From Bacteroidales bacterium (lineage in GTDB: Bacteria; Bacteroidota; Bacteroidia; Bacteroidales; UBA1715), in assembly GCA_024409235.1 (NCBI GenBank), contig JAKSUA010000021.1, positions 1-42,583 of the forward strand: DNA of 42,583 nucleotides, read 5' to 3'. The notes beneath the pieces were generated by a model. The model was not told where the DNA came from, searched no databases, and was given only the letters and a program-made list of their open reading frames with translations. The position numbers were made by a program, and so were the translations under genes. Below are positions 27,020 to 35,600 of the stretch, in pieces; position 1 is the first letter of the stretch, and each line of letters starts with the position of its first letter.

Positions 27020-27778
27020 TTAATTATTGTATTTAAGTTTTTCTATAAATCTGATTTTTTTCTTGAAACGGTTTTTCTTTATGTTCTTATATGTAACAGC
27101 CGTTCCAATTGCGTATTTGCTCATTCCGCATCTAAAAATTCTGTTCTTCAACAGAGAGCCTTGCATATATGAAACTGCACTTGTTTTGTCACGTTTTAGT
27201 TCAATAATGCAGATATGGCTGAAATCTGCTTCTTCTCCGGAAACGCAGTTTGTTATTTTTAAATTTGTATCAACAGTACAACGTTCTCCGTGAACAAGGT
27301 CAACTAATGTTAAACGTGTATATTCCACCAGTGTTTTTGGCGATAAATCTTCGCCGGAATACGGACTGTTGTTTCTAATAAATGAATTTGCCTCGGTAAG
27401 AGGATTTGCAATAGGAAATGAGATTCTTTTCTTTTTAGTCCGTCGTTTGTTGTTTTTGTATTTGATTTCAAGGAATTCTGCTCCTGTTGACAAATACGTT
27501 CTGTGACGGATTTTGTAACGGTTTAGTTTACCATTTTGATGATCAATGTACATTTGATCGTTTACTGTATCAAAATATGTTGTTTTGTAATTCTGATACG
27601 GTGTTCCGTTAATGTGGAGTACTGCATAATTTTGTGCAATCTCAGCAAGAACATCCGGAAGTTGCGAACGACGGAATACATATTTTGTATCTGTTCTGTT
27701 AAGCAACTTTACAGAGTCCATTTCGTCCAATGAAATCGGACGCATTGCATCAATAATATTTCTGACAATATCCGCCAT
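27020..27778 (-). CDS. VTC-domain polyphosphate polymerase-like protein
   Basis: This 252-residue protein has the tunnel-fold VTC domain (triphosphate tunnel metalloenzyme superfamily). Visible are VKLLNRTDTKYVFRRSQL near residue 24, YKTTYFDT near 63, LNRYKIRHRTY near 84, and FLEIKYKNNKRRTKKKR near 100. These are basic residues lining the tunnel plus an acidic metal site. In yeast Vtc4 this fold polymerises ATP gamma-phosphate into polyphosphate. The bacterial protein has no membrane helix of its own, so a membrane partner such as the DUF4956 protein next door would be needed for export. Polymerase activity is not proven by sequence. Confidence 0.8.
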   Translation of the reverse strand: MADIVRNIIDAMRPISLDEMDSVKLLNRTDTKYVFRRSQLPDVLAEIAQNYAVLHINGTPYQNYKTTYFDTVNDQMYIDHQNGKLNRYKIRHRTYLSTGAEFLEIKYKNNKRRTKKKRISFPIANPLTEANSFIRNNSPYSGEDLSPKTLVEYTRLTLVDLVHGERCTVDTNLKITNCVSGEEADFSHICIIELKRDKTSAVSYMQGSLLKNRIFRCGMSKYAIGTAVTYKNIKKNRFKKKIRFIEKLKYNN

Positions 27779-28173
27779 TATTCAGCGTAGTAGGTATATT
27801 CGTAAACTTTCTTCTTTAAAAGTTTTCCTGTTGCATCATAGTAGAGTTTAGCTGTACGTTTTCCTGCTTCATTATATTCGTAAACAGCTTTTTCTTTTAA
27901 TTTTCCTGTCGCTGAATATTCGTATTCGGCAGAAATCTTTTTGCCTTTATATTCATAGACATAGTATTTTTTTAAATCTCCGTAGTCGTCGTATTCATAT
28001 TCTTTTATTACTCGACCGCGTTCGTCACGTTCTTCTTTTGAATCAATGACTTTTTTTCCTTTTGAATCAATCTCATATGTTGTTTTAGTCTTCACTTCAC
28101 CGTTTTGTGCTGAAACACCACAGCAAATGAATAAACCAATTATAAAACAGAATGTTGAATGTAACAATTTCAT
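27778..28173 (-). CDS. Small exported YD-repeat-like protein
   Basis: This 131-residue protein has a signal peptide (cleavage after VSAQ, about residue 23) and then five or so imperfect tyrosine-rich repeats of about 15-17 residues around a KxYEYxxxGKL theme (for example VIKEYEYDDYGDLKKYYVYE). The pattern resembles YD/MORN-like beta repeats and DUF3836-type proteins of Bacteroidales. No catalytic residues are visible. Its stop shares a base with the VTC start codon, so it belongs to the operon and probably acts in the periplasm or at the outer membrane. Confidence 0.65.
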   Translation of the reverse strand: MKLLHSTFCFIIGLFICCGVSAQNGEVKTKTTYEIDSKGKKVIDSKEERDERGRVIKEYEYDDYGDLKKYYVYEYKGKKISAEYEYSATGKLKEKAVYEYNEAGKRTAKLYYDATGKLLKKKVYEYTYYAE

Positions 28174-28183
28174 AGTAAATGTA

Positions 28184-28909
28184 TTAGTAGTTTCTTGTGT
28201 AGATAGTTTTTACGACATTCTTTGATGAATTACTTTCAATCTCAAAGTTTCTTACAACAGCTGTGTCCGATTGCCAGTCGAATCTTGTTTCTGTTAGGCA
28301 GTATAAACGGTATTTTCCAGGAATTAAGTTTGGAATAATAAAGTCACCGTTTGCATCAGTTCTAACACGTTCCAAAATTTCGCTGCCATTTTGGAATTGA
28401 AGAAAAACGTCCGCATTTGTTGCATTTAGAGTGTCTTGTTCAATTCCTCCTTTGCATTGTATTTCTTGGACATTTCCCGAAACAATTCCGTTTCCGTCAT
28501 CGTAATCAACGTGGTTGTAAATGATGAATGTTTCAAGTGTAGCAGCATCTTTTTTACTGTCAAGAGAAACATTCTGTTTAAATGTCAATGTAGCGTTTTT
28601 TGCATTTGAAGTTGTATCGTCGGAATATACAAAAAGTGTATAGTCTCCTTTTGTTATATTGCTGAACTTATATTTCCCATTGAAACTTGTTTTAGCCTTG
28701 TCATCAGCAAGTTCCGAATTTCCATACGAGATAAAAACTTCTTCGTCTGTTGCAGGATAAAGTTCTCCTGATTTTTCATGAAGTGTATTTAAGTCCTGCA
28801 CCATTACAGTTCCCTCTATTGAAGCAAGTCCTCCCTTACCTTCTTGTGGACCACATGCAGTTAAAACACTAAATGCAGATGCAAAAAATAAAATTCTTTT
28901 TAGGTACAT
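28184..28909 (-). CDS. Lipoprotein with two carboxypeptidase-regulatory-like (Ig) domains
   Basis: This 241-residue protein starts at ATG 28909 with a lipoprotein signal (LKRILFFASAFSVLTAC, lipobox LTAC). Two beta-sandwich domains follow. The first has SFNGKYKFSNITKGDYTLFV and the second has RVRTDANGDFIIPNLIPGKY, both the GxFxFxxLxxGxY pattern of the carboxypeptidase regulatory-like fold. An upstream ATG at 28927 is in frame, but the -7 box at 28932 would place transcription start at or after it, so 28909 is preferred. It is the first gene of the VTC operon, with 10 bases to the next. It is likely surface or periplasmic; its function is unknown. Confidence 0.75.
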   Translation of the reverse strand: MYLKRILFFASAFSVLTACGPQEGKGGLASIEGTVMVQDLNTLHEKSGELYPATDEEVFISYGNSELADDKAKTSFNGKYKFSNITKGDYTLFVYSDDTTSNAKNATLTFKQNVSLDSKKDAATLETFIIYNHVDYDDGNGIVSGNVQEIQCKGGIEQDTLNATNADVFLQFQNGSEILERVRTDANGDFIIPNLIPGKYRLYCLTETRFDWQSDTAVVRNFEIESNSSKNVVKTIYTRNY

Positions 28910-28931
28910 AAAGGTAGAATTTATCATTTGT

Positions 28932-28939
28932 CAAAGATA
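28932..28939 (-). promoter_or_regulatory. -7 element of the VTC/DUF4956 operon
   Basis: The minus strand reads TATCTTTG, an exact TAnnTTTG match, 22 bases upstream of ATG 28909. The -33 region has no clean TTG. It supports the shorter start of the lipoprotein. Confidence 0.5.
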
Positions 28940-29089
28940 GACAATTAATTGAATATTGACACTTGAGTAAGTGATTTTTACGGAATTATCAATGTTCGTT
29001 TTGCAAAATTATTTTGAGTAAATGTTCTACAAAAAGCCTTTTGTGCAGTGTTTATGACGAAAAAGAAGAAAACCATATATATTTGTTGT

Positions 29090-29473
29090 ATGAATCGTTT
29101 GCTTCTATCCATAGTAATCTGTTTGTCATTTTGTGTTGCAAATGGAAATCCTTTGCCTAAGGAAGATGTTGTGAAATGCAAGGGAATGACAGAACAGCAG
29201 ATATTTGACTATCTCTGTAAAATATCTGTAGAATCTTTAGGAGCAGAGATTGCAAGCCGTGACAGCACGTTGCTTCTTGCTTATGTGGAACGACGGCCAC
29301 AAAATTGTGTCGCGGTAATATATACGCTGAAATTTATTATTTCGAAGGAGAAGTTTAGCTACGCAATGTATTACGGAGTAACTTCGAAGGATACAGGAGA
29401 CGAATGTCAGCAGGAAGTGCAGGCTGAAATGATAGAATTGGACCGGCGAGTAAGGGAGCTCTTGAAAATATGA
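29090..29473 (+). CDS. Small exported protein of unknown function
   Basis: This 127-residue protein starting at ATG 29090 has a clear signal peptide (MNRLLLSIVICLSFCVANG). The mature part is mixed helix and strand with QQIFDYLCKIS, three further Cys and an acidic C-terminal helix (EVQAEMIELDRRVRELLKI). Homologous context is not recognised. Longer starts (ATG 29054 or GTG 29048) would place a basic, lysine-rich segment ahead of the signal, which is less likely. It stands alone, divergent from the VTC operon, and ends at a strong hairpin terminator. Confidence 0.6.
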   Translation: MNRLLLSIVICLSFCVANGNPLPKEDVVKCKGMTEQQIFDYLCKISVESLGAEIASRDSTLLLAYVERRPQNCVAVIYTLKFIISKEKFSYAMYYGVTSKDTGDECQQEVQAEMIELDRRVRELLKI

Positions 29474-29476
29474 CAT

Positions 29477-29509
29477 AAAAAATCCCGGTAAAATCTACCG
29501 GGATTTTTT
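29477..29509. terminator. Bidirectional intrinsic terminator
   Basis: The stem AATCCCGGTA / TACCGGGATT has the loop AAATC and is extended by A4 on the left and T4 on the right (14 pairs in all). It separates the exported protein ending at 29473 (plus) from the lipoprotein ending at 29533 (minus) and can serve both. Confidence 0.9.
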
Positions 29510-29532
29510 ATTAAAGAAACTTGTTTGATTTC

Positions 29533-29976
29533 TTATTTAGCAGCACTAAAAATAGAACCTAATTGAGAAGCAAGATTTGCTACTGCAACTACTTTTTCTG
29601 AAGTGTCTTCGCTAATTAAAGAACCGTCAGCAAGTTTTTCAAGAAGTTGAGTTTTTGCTTCTTCTTTCTTTGTTTCAGCTAATGTTGAAACTGCACCAGT
29701 TGCGAAATCTTTAACCCATTCTTTGTCTTCGCTATTAGTTTTGTAATCTTGGTACGAAGAATAAAGTTTTGCTGCTGCAGTAAGTTTTGCAACCTGACCG
29801 TCTGTTGTGTTTGCATCAGCAGCTTGATAGTCTATTACTGATTGATACAACGATTCTCCGCTCTTAGTTGCTTCTGATTTTGTTGTTTCATCATCAGCTG
29901 GATTATTATTTCCACAAGAAGTAAAGCATAATGCCATACCTGCGATTGCCAAAAGGCCTAAAAGAAATTTTTTCAT
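29533..29976 (-). CDS. Small helical lipoprotein of unknown function
   Basis: This 147-residue protein has a lipoprotein signal peptide (MKKFLLGLLAIAGMALCFTSC; lipobox FTSC). The mature part is low-complexity at first (NNNPADDETTKSEATKSGES), then largely alpha-helical with Ala, Lys and Glu (LAETKKEEAKTQLLEKLADG). There are no catalytic motifs. It is monocistronic between the terminator at 29477 and a putative promoter at 30004. It looks like a well expressed envelope lipoprotein; its role is unknown. Confidence 0.65.
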   Translation of the reverse strand: MKKFLLGLLAIAGMALCFTSCGNNNPADDETTKSEATKSGESLYQSVIDYQAADANTTDGQVAKLTAAAKLYSSYQDYKTNSEDKEWVKDFATGAVSTLAETKKEEAKTQLLEKLADGSLISEDTSEKVVAVANLASQLGSIFSAAK

Positions 29977-30003
29977 ATTGTATTTTTTTAAGGTTTAACT
30001 ATA

Positions 30004-30034
30004 CAAAATTGGCTATTTTTTTTGAAATATCAAA
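30004..30034 (-). promoter_or_regulatory. Putative promoter of lipoprotein gene
   Basis: On the minus strand TTTG (30034-30031), a 19-base spacer and CAATTTTG (30011-30004) resemble the -33/-7 pair, with one mismatch in the TA of the -7 box. The ATG at 29976 is 28 bases downstream. Confidence 0.4.
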
Positions 30035-30102
30035 GTCCTGTGTTTGTAAAACAAAAAAGGAAGCTCTAAATGAACTTCCTTCATATGTTTTGTTGAATTT
30101 TA

Positions 30103-30483
30103 TTAGTCTTCGATTTCAACTAGTTCGAAAGGAACTTGGATGATAGACTGATAATCTTCACCAGCTTCTTGCATATCTTCGTCATCGCTTTCGTAGTGCC
30201 ATCTGATTGTAATGTCAGCACCAGTTTTTTTGATAACTTCGAATTTTTTCAAAACGTCAAGAATACATTTTGAAGAACTTGTGTTGAAATATTCCAATTT
30301 AATGTTAGCAATTGTTTTTGCTTGTGGTTGTTTTGCATATTCGTCCAACCATTCAAGAACAGGTTTGTAGAATTCTACCGAGTTTTCAGGAATAGAGCGT
30401 CCTGAGATTTCGAAAACACCTGTTTCAGCGTTAAAGTCTAAGTTCGGAGTTTTTGCCGAGCCTTCCATTTGTATATTGTTCAT
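30103..30483 (-). CDS. SiaC family regulatory phosphoprotein (DUF1987)
   Basis: This 126-residue protein is a single DUF1987/SiaC domain: TPNLDFNAETGVFEISGRSI, then VEFYKPVLEWLDEYAKQP, IKLEYFNTSSSKCILDVLKK and ITIRWHYESDDEDMQEAGED. In Pseudomonas, SiaC is phosphorylated by the SiaB kinase and dephosphorylated by the SiaA phosphatase, and its unphosphorylated form activates the diguanylate cyclase SiaD. The Thr/Ser cluster in NTSSSK is the expected phospho-acceptor region. Here it lies 140 bases downstream of a kinase fused to another SiaC domain; no SiaA or SiaD is in the window, so the output is unknown. Confidence 0.85.
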   Translation of the reverse strand: MNNIQMEGSAKTPNLDFNAETGVFEISGRSIPENSVEFYKPVLEWLDEYAKQPQAKTIANIKLEYFNTSSSKCILDVLKKFEVIKKTGADITIRWHYESDDEDMQEAGEDYQSIIQVPFELVEIED

Positions 30484-30506
30484 CTTGCGTATTATTTATT
30501 TGTTTG

Positions 30507-30514
30507 CAAAAATA
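30507..30514 (-). promoter_or_regulatory. Possible -7 element of SiaC gene
   Basis: The minus strand reads TATTTTTG 24 bases upstream of ATG 30483. It would allow the standalone SiaC to be expressed separately from the upstream kinase fusion. No matching -33 element is evident. Confidence 0.35.
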
Positions 30515-30623
30515 CATTTATTTCGTAAAAATAATTGATAAAATGCAACAAATTGTTCTGAAATGTGAACTTGATTTTTATTTTTAAAATCTATCTCGTG
30601 GAGAAATGTGTGAACAGTCAATC

Positions 30624-31499
30624 TTAATTCTTCTGAATAAAATTGAATGGTTTGTGAAGGATTTCACTCATTTCAACACCTTCTTCATACGAGATTTCAT
30701 CGTCAACATCGTAATACCAATTTACTGTAAATTGATCTTTGTTTGTTTCCAAAAGATCACGTACTGTTCTTACGATATTTTTAAGTGAAATTGAGTTGAA
30801 ATAATCCAAATCGATTTTCAGTACAGGATTCTGCAAATCGGAAATATGTTCCTCATTTTCAACAATCCATTTCTCGATTTCTGAATAATATGCTTCTGCA
30901 TCTTCAGGATATGAAACACCAGATATTTCGAAGTGTTGTTTTGAGATATCAAATGTAACTTGTGGTGTTCTTTGAGTCTTGTCTTTTTTCAAGTCCTCAC
31001 TAAGATTAGCACAGATTTCCATCTCTAAATCAAGATGTGAAATTTCATCATTAATTGGCTCGAATTTGCAAACTATAGGTTTGCAAGTTCTTCTGCGGAT
31101 CATAATAAGTCCGATTCCTGCAGTGCCAGAGAACTCAAGATTTTTTTCTAACGTTTCTTGTTGAAGTTTTCTTAATTCTTGAATAGAAAGCAAGTTCATT
31201 TTATTCAAAAGAATAGTGAACTGCGAGATGTCTTTGTTTTGTATGAAATTCCTTGTGTTGATTTTTACGTTGCCTTCGTCTGTAACTGACAAATTTAAAG
31301 TAAGTGAGGCTTGATCTTTATCAAGGTAGGCATGTCCAACAATATTGCTTAATATTTCCGAGATAATTGTTCGTGTTGAGTTGATTGCAACGTGCGAAAT
31401 GTTTTCCTTTCTTACTGTTTCTAAAACATTATGCAGTAAGCCCGGAATATCATTTTCGGTCAAACAATTATTGGTAAATGAAAATATATTTTTATCCAT
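30624..31499 (-). CDS. SiaB-type GHKL kinase fused to a SiaC-like domain
   Basis: This 291-residue protein starts at ATG 31499; codons further upstream run into tsaD in another frame. Residues 1-162 form a SiaB/DUF6272 kinase of the GHKL ATPase fold: N-box ISEILSNIVGHA (Glu48, Asn52, His56) and a G-box GTAGIGLIMIRRR (124-137). After a charged linker (163-177), residues 178-291 are a DUF1987 SiaC domain: VTFDISKQHFEISGVSY and DLDYFNSISLKNIVRTV, where the free SiaC has YFNTSSSK. The acceptor-like site differs (NSISLK instead of NTSSSK). Fusion of kinase and its substrate family suggests self-regulation or a decoy. It follows tsaD by 35 bases. Confidence 0.8.
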   Translation of the reverse strand: MDKNIFSFTNNCLTENDIPGLLHNVLETVRKENISHVAINSTRTIISEILSNIVGHAYLDKDQASLTLNLSVTDEGNVKINTRNFIQNKDISQFTILLNKMNLLSIQELRKLQQETLEKNLEFSGTAGIGLIMIRRRTCKPIVCKFEPINDEISHLDLEMEICANLSEDLKKDKTQRTPQVTFDISKQHFEISGVSYPEDAEAYYSEIEKWIVENEEHISDLQNPVLKIDLDYFNSISLKNIVRTVRDLLETNKDQFTVNWYYDVDDEISYEEGVEMSEILHKPFNFIQKN

Positions 31500-31534
31500 T
31501 GTTGAAATTTCTCTGCTAATATAGGAATGTTTTT

Positions 31535-32575
31535 TTATTTGGCAAAATATTCCTGTAATGAATATCGGGCTCTCGGGGCTAAATCTTGTGTAGCGAATTG
31601 TCCTGCAAGATATTTGTGATATGCGGCAAGACCTATCATAGCGGCGTTGTCGGTTGTGTATCGAAGTTCTGGCAAAAATGTCCGCCAATGATATTTTTCT
31701 CCGGTTGCAACAATTGCTTCGCGAAGTCCTGAATTTGCTGCAACACCGCCACCAATCACAATGTCTTTAATTCCTGTTTGTTTTGCGGCAAGAATAAGTT
31801 TTTTCAAAAGTATTTCTATAATTGTTGATTGTGCCGACGCACAAATGTCGTCAATATTTTCTGTGATGAAATTAGGATTTTTCTGAACTTCTTTTTGTAG
31901 AAAATAAAGAATGGATGTTTTTAATCCACTGAAGCTGTAATCCAGGTCTGGAATTTGTGGCTTGTTGAATTGGAAAGCTTTGGGATCTCCCAATTTTGCG
32001 TGTCGGTCGATGTGTGGACCGCCTGGATATGGAAGTCCGAGAACTTTTGCACATTTGTCGAAAGCTTCACCGGCTGCATCGTCTATTGTTGTCCCAATAA
32101 TTTCCATGTCTGTGTAGCTTTTCACTACTATAATTTGGGAATGTCCTCCAGAAACAAGAAGGCATAAAAATGGGAATTTTGCCTGTTCCTTACCGACAGT
32201 TTCGGGTGTAACAATAAAATTTGCTAAAACATGTCCGTGTAGGTGGTTGACTTCTATTAATTTACAGTTCTTTGCCAATGCAAATGCTTTAGCAAAGGAA
32301 CTTCCAACAAGCAGTGAACCAAGCAATCCAGGACCTCGTGTGAAGCCTATGGCATCAATTTCGTCAACGGAAATATTTGCCTGTTTCAGGGCGTCATCTA
32401 CAACAGGAATGATGTTCTGCTGATGCGATCTTGAAGCAAGTTCAGGCACAACGCCGCCGTATCGTTCGTGAACTTTTTGACTTGCAATTGTATTGGACAG
32501 CAGTACGCCGTCTCGAAGAATAGCTGCCGAAGTGTCGTCGCACGATGATTCTATGGCGAGAATTGTTGTACTCAT
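31535..32575 (-). CDS. tsaD: tRNA N6-threonylcarbamoyladenosine synthase subunit TsaD
   Basis: This 346-residue ASKHA-fold protein transfers the threonylcarbamoyl group to A37 of ANN-decoding tRNAs with TsaB and TsaE. ILAIESSCDDTSAAIL at the N-terminus, the metal-binding HLHGH, LVSGGHSQ, GTTIDDAAGEAFDKCAKVLG and GGGVAANSGLRE are diagnostic. The start is ATG 32575, giving the standard length; the frame is open for a further 119 codons upstream but these lie in the tamB coding strand and lack family similarity. It is divergent from the TamB-like gene with overlapping promoters. Confidence 0.97.
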   Translation of the reverse strand: MSTTILAIESSCDDTSAAILRDGVLLSNTIASQKVHERYGGVVPELASRSHQQNIIPVVDDALKQANISVDEIDAIGFTRGPGLLGSLLVGSSFAKAFALAKNCKLIEVNHLHGHVLANFIVTPETVGKEQAKFPFLCLLVSGGHSQIIVVKSYTDMEIIGTTIDDAAGEAFDKCAKVLGLPYPGGPHIDRHAKLGDPKAFQFNKPQIPDLDYSFSGLKTSILYFLQKEVQKNPNFITENIDDICASAQSTIIEILLKKLILAAKQTGIKDIVIGGGVAANSGLREAIVATGEKYHWRTFLPELRYTTDNAAMIGLAAYHKYLAGQFATQDLAPRARYSLQEYFAK

Positions 32576-32588
32576 TATTAATTTCTGA

Positions 32589-32618
32589 TTGATACCTATT
32601 GACTTATGTCTATATTTG
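32589..32618 (+). promoter_or_regulatory. Promoter of the TamB-like gene
   Basis: TTG (32589-32591), 19 bases, then TATATTTG (32611-32618) fit the Bacteroidota consensus. Transcription would start near 32624, so the start codon must lie downstream of it. Confidence 0.6.
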
Positions 32619-32622
32619 TACA

Positions 32623-32630
32623 CAAAAATA
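32623..32630 (-). promoter_or_regulatory. Possible -7 element of tsaD
   Basis: The minus strand reads TATTTTTG about 48 bases upstream of the tsaD ATG, immediately next to the divergent TamB -7 box. No matching -33 TTG was seen, so confidence is limited. Confidence 0.4.
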
Positions 32631-32642
32631 AGCTTATTTTCA

Positions 32643-35600
32643 TTGAGTGTACTAAAACGCATACTAAAAATAACGGGATGGACCTTTGGTTTGTTTCTTG
32701 CCATGGTGATAGCAGCATTTTTATTGTTGCATATTCCTGCTGTGCAGAAACATTTGACTGAAAGGGTCACGGTAAAACTCGGCTCAATGATAGGCATGAA
32801 AGTTTCTGTAGGGAAAGTGTATCCGATATTTTGGGAAGGTCTGGCTCTAAAGGACGTGTCGATTCTTACGGAACAAAATGATACTGTGCTAGTTGCGTCA
32901 GGGATTTTAGCAACGCTGCATTCCGTGAACATGGATTCCTCTTATGTGTCTTTGTCGAAAGTGCAGTTGAATGATCCGGATATCAGAGTTGCTTTTGATT
33001 CTGCTGGTGTTTTAAATATTTCATCGATTCTGCAGGCATTCCAGTCTTCGGATACAACATCGGATATTTGTTTTGAAATAGAGGATATAGCTGTACGCAA
33101 TGCTCGTTTTTCTTTCAATGATTTTACTGAAAATCAGCACATTTCACATGGAGTGAATTTTAGTAACATCGTTGTTTCTGATTTATTTATTCAAGCTCAT
33201 TCTTTTAGAATGTGTAAAGGAACATATAATCTTGCTGTTGATAAACTGTCATGTAAGGAGCAGTCAGGCTTCCAGCTGCAATATCTTCATACTCTGGCAA
33301 CCGTTTGTGATTCAATAATCCGCTGTGACGATATTACTATTTATACTCCGGAGACCAAATTGTCGGCAAATTATTTTGAGATGAAGTATGACTCATTTTC
33401 TTCGTTCTCTGATTTTTGCGACAAGGTGTATTTGTCTGCCGATCTTAATCGGACAACAACAACTCTTCATGACATCTCATATTTTGCGGAACCTTTAAAA
33501 GATATGCCGTATTCATTTTCGGTTGAAGGTTTGATTGAAGGCACCGTTTCTGATTTTAAGGCAAAGAATTTACATATTGGATATGGACGAAGCACGCAGT
33601 TTGTCGGGAATGTTTCGGCAACAGGTTTACCCAATGTAGATAATGTTAAGTTTACTGTGGATGCCCAAAAAGTAGAAACGAATATTTTTGACATTACTCA
33701 TACGCGTATTCCTCCATTTGCCGAGGAACAATATGTGTCATTACCTGATGTGTTGAAGAATCTTACCTATTATATATATGTTGGAACGGTAAAAGGTTCT
33801 TTGTCGGAATTATTAGCAAAAGGTAATTTGATTACTAATGCGGGAAAGTTATCGGCTGACGCATGTTTGAAGCAAGATAAAACAAGTACTTGTTCAGGAA
33901 CAATAGCTTTCGATAATTTTAACTTGTCGAAGCTACTTTCTTCGTCATTGATCGGAACTACAACGGGTACCTTGAATGTAGATGCATCGTTTAATTCCGA
34001 CTCGTTAATTACTGCAAAAGTTGTCGGCGGGCTCGACAAAATTGAATGTAACGACTATGCATATTCGAATCTGGATATTGATGGTGTTTTCTCTACAAGA
34101 AGATTTTTTGGACGTCTTGGCATAGACGACCCAAATTTGGCTATGCGTTTTGGAGGAATGGTTGACATCTCTAAGGATATTCCCGAATTTCGATTTAAGT
34201 CAAAAGTGCAGAAGGCAAATTTGAATGAACTACACTTGTTTGAAGATAGTTTGTCTAATGTTGCATTTTCGTTGGATGTTGATTTTCAAGGTGATAAGAT
34301 TGATGATATGTGTGGAGATGTGTCTATCCGTGATTTTCAATATTCAAATGCAAGAGGACAGGTTTCTACTAAGAATATCGCCTTGAATGTGTCTAACGAC
34401 GGACAATTCAGAAATATAAATTTATATTCGGCTTTTGTAGATGCTGCGGTAAAATGCCGGGGAAAATATGAGGATTTAGCAAATAATCTGTTGGCAATTG
34501 TAAACCGTCATGTGTCTTTTTCGCCAAAAGCAGGACAGGTTTCAGGAAAGGAATGCGATTTTCTTGCTCAGGTGGAAGTGAAAAATATCGACACACTGTT
34601 TTCTTTAGTACGTTCCGATTTTCGTATAGAAAATGGTTCAACAATAACTGCAAAATACGTCGGAGCCGACACGTTATGCGACGTGTACGTGAATTCTCCT
34701 AAAATAACTTTCAAGGATTTTCCTATGTATAACTGCGATATACGGGCTTTTGGATCGAATTATAATCTTTTCCTAGATTCAAGAATTTTCCTTGATACTA
34801 TAAAACCACGGACGATGCATGCTGAAGCGAACGAGGTTAAAATCATTGGTAGCGTAAAAAATAATGCAATAGACTTAGAGTCAAATTGGTATTACGATAA
34901 TATGCTAAAGACAAAAGGTTCATTGTCAGTTTTAGGGGAAATGATTTCACGTGGCGAAGGGAATATGCCGAAGTTGAATATGCAGCTTCGCCCAACAAAT
35001 GTGTGGTTTAATGATTCTCTCTGGAATGTTTCTGGTTCTACTGTGGTAATTGACACAACATCAATTGCAATTACGGGTTTTGACATGAATAAGGATGACA
35101 AAAAAATAACTGTTGATGGAATTATTTCGCAGAATCCGGAGGACTATATTGTTGTGAACGTTCAGAATTATGACCTGATTGAATTAAAATCTTTTATAAA
35201 AAATCAGAATGTGCGGCTTTCGGGACCAGTTCAGGGAAGTGTACGTCTGAAAAACCTGTATGCTACGCCGCTTGTGTTTGCTAATGTGAGTTCTTCTGCG
35301 TTTACATTCAACGAACATCTTCTGGGAGAATTGAAACTTCGCAGTTTATGGGAAAACAAGCAAAAGGCTCTTTTAATGAGAATGTCTGTGGGGAATATGG
35401 ATACAACGATTGCTGTGAGAGGTAAATACGTGCCAACAACAGATTCCCTACATTTTGATGTTTCGTTACATAAGTTACAGTTGGAAACTTTTGCAGAGAT
35501 TCTTAATGGAGTAATGAACGATATGGCAGGTGTTGCAAATGGCACGGTCTACGTGGATGGAACTATGCAGGAACTGCAGTATTCCGGTGAAATAGATGTT

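Noticed and set aside
27027..27293. 88-codon hydrophobic frame on the plus strand
   Set aside because: It is a shadow of the lysine-rich end of the VTC gene; lysine codons read in antisense give Phe/Leu.
31500..31688. N-terminal extension of the SiaB-SiaC protein
   Set aside because: It is basic, Arg/Ser-rich and antisense-like sequence overlapping the 3' end of tsaD; the kinase domain begins at ATG 31499.
32576..32932. N-terminal extension of TsaD
   Set aside because: It lies opposite the TamB coding sequence, has no family similarity, and TsaD has its normal start at 32575.
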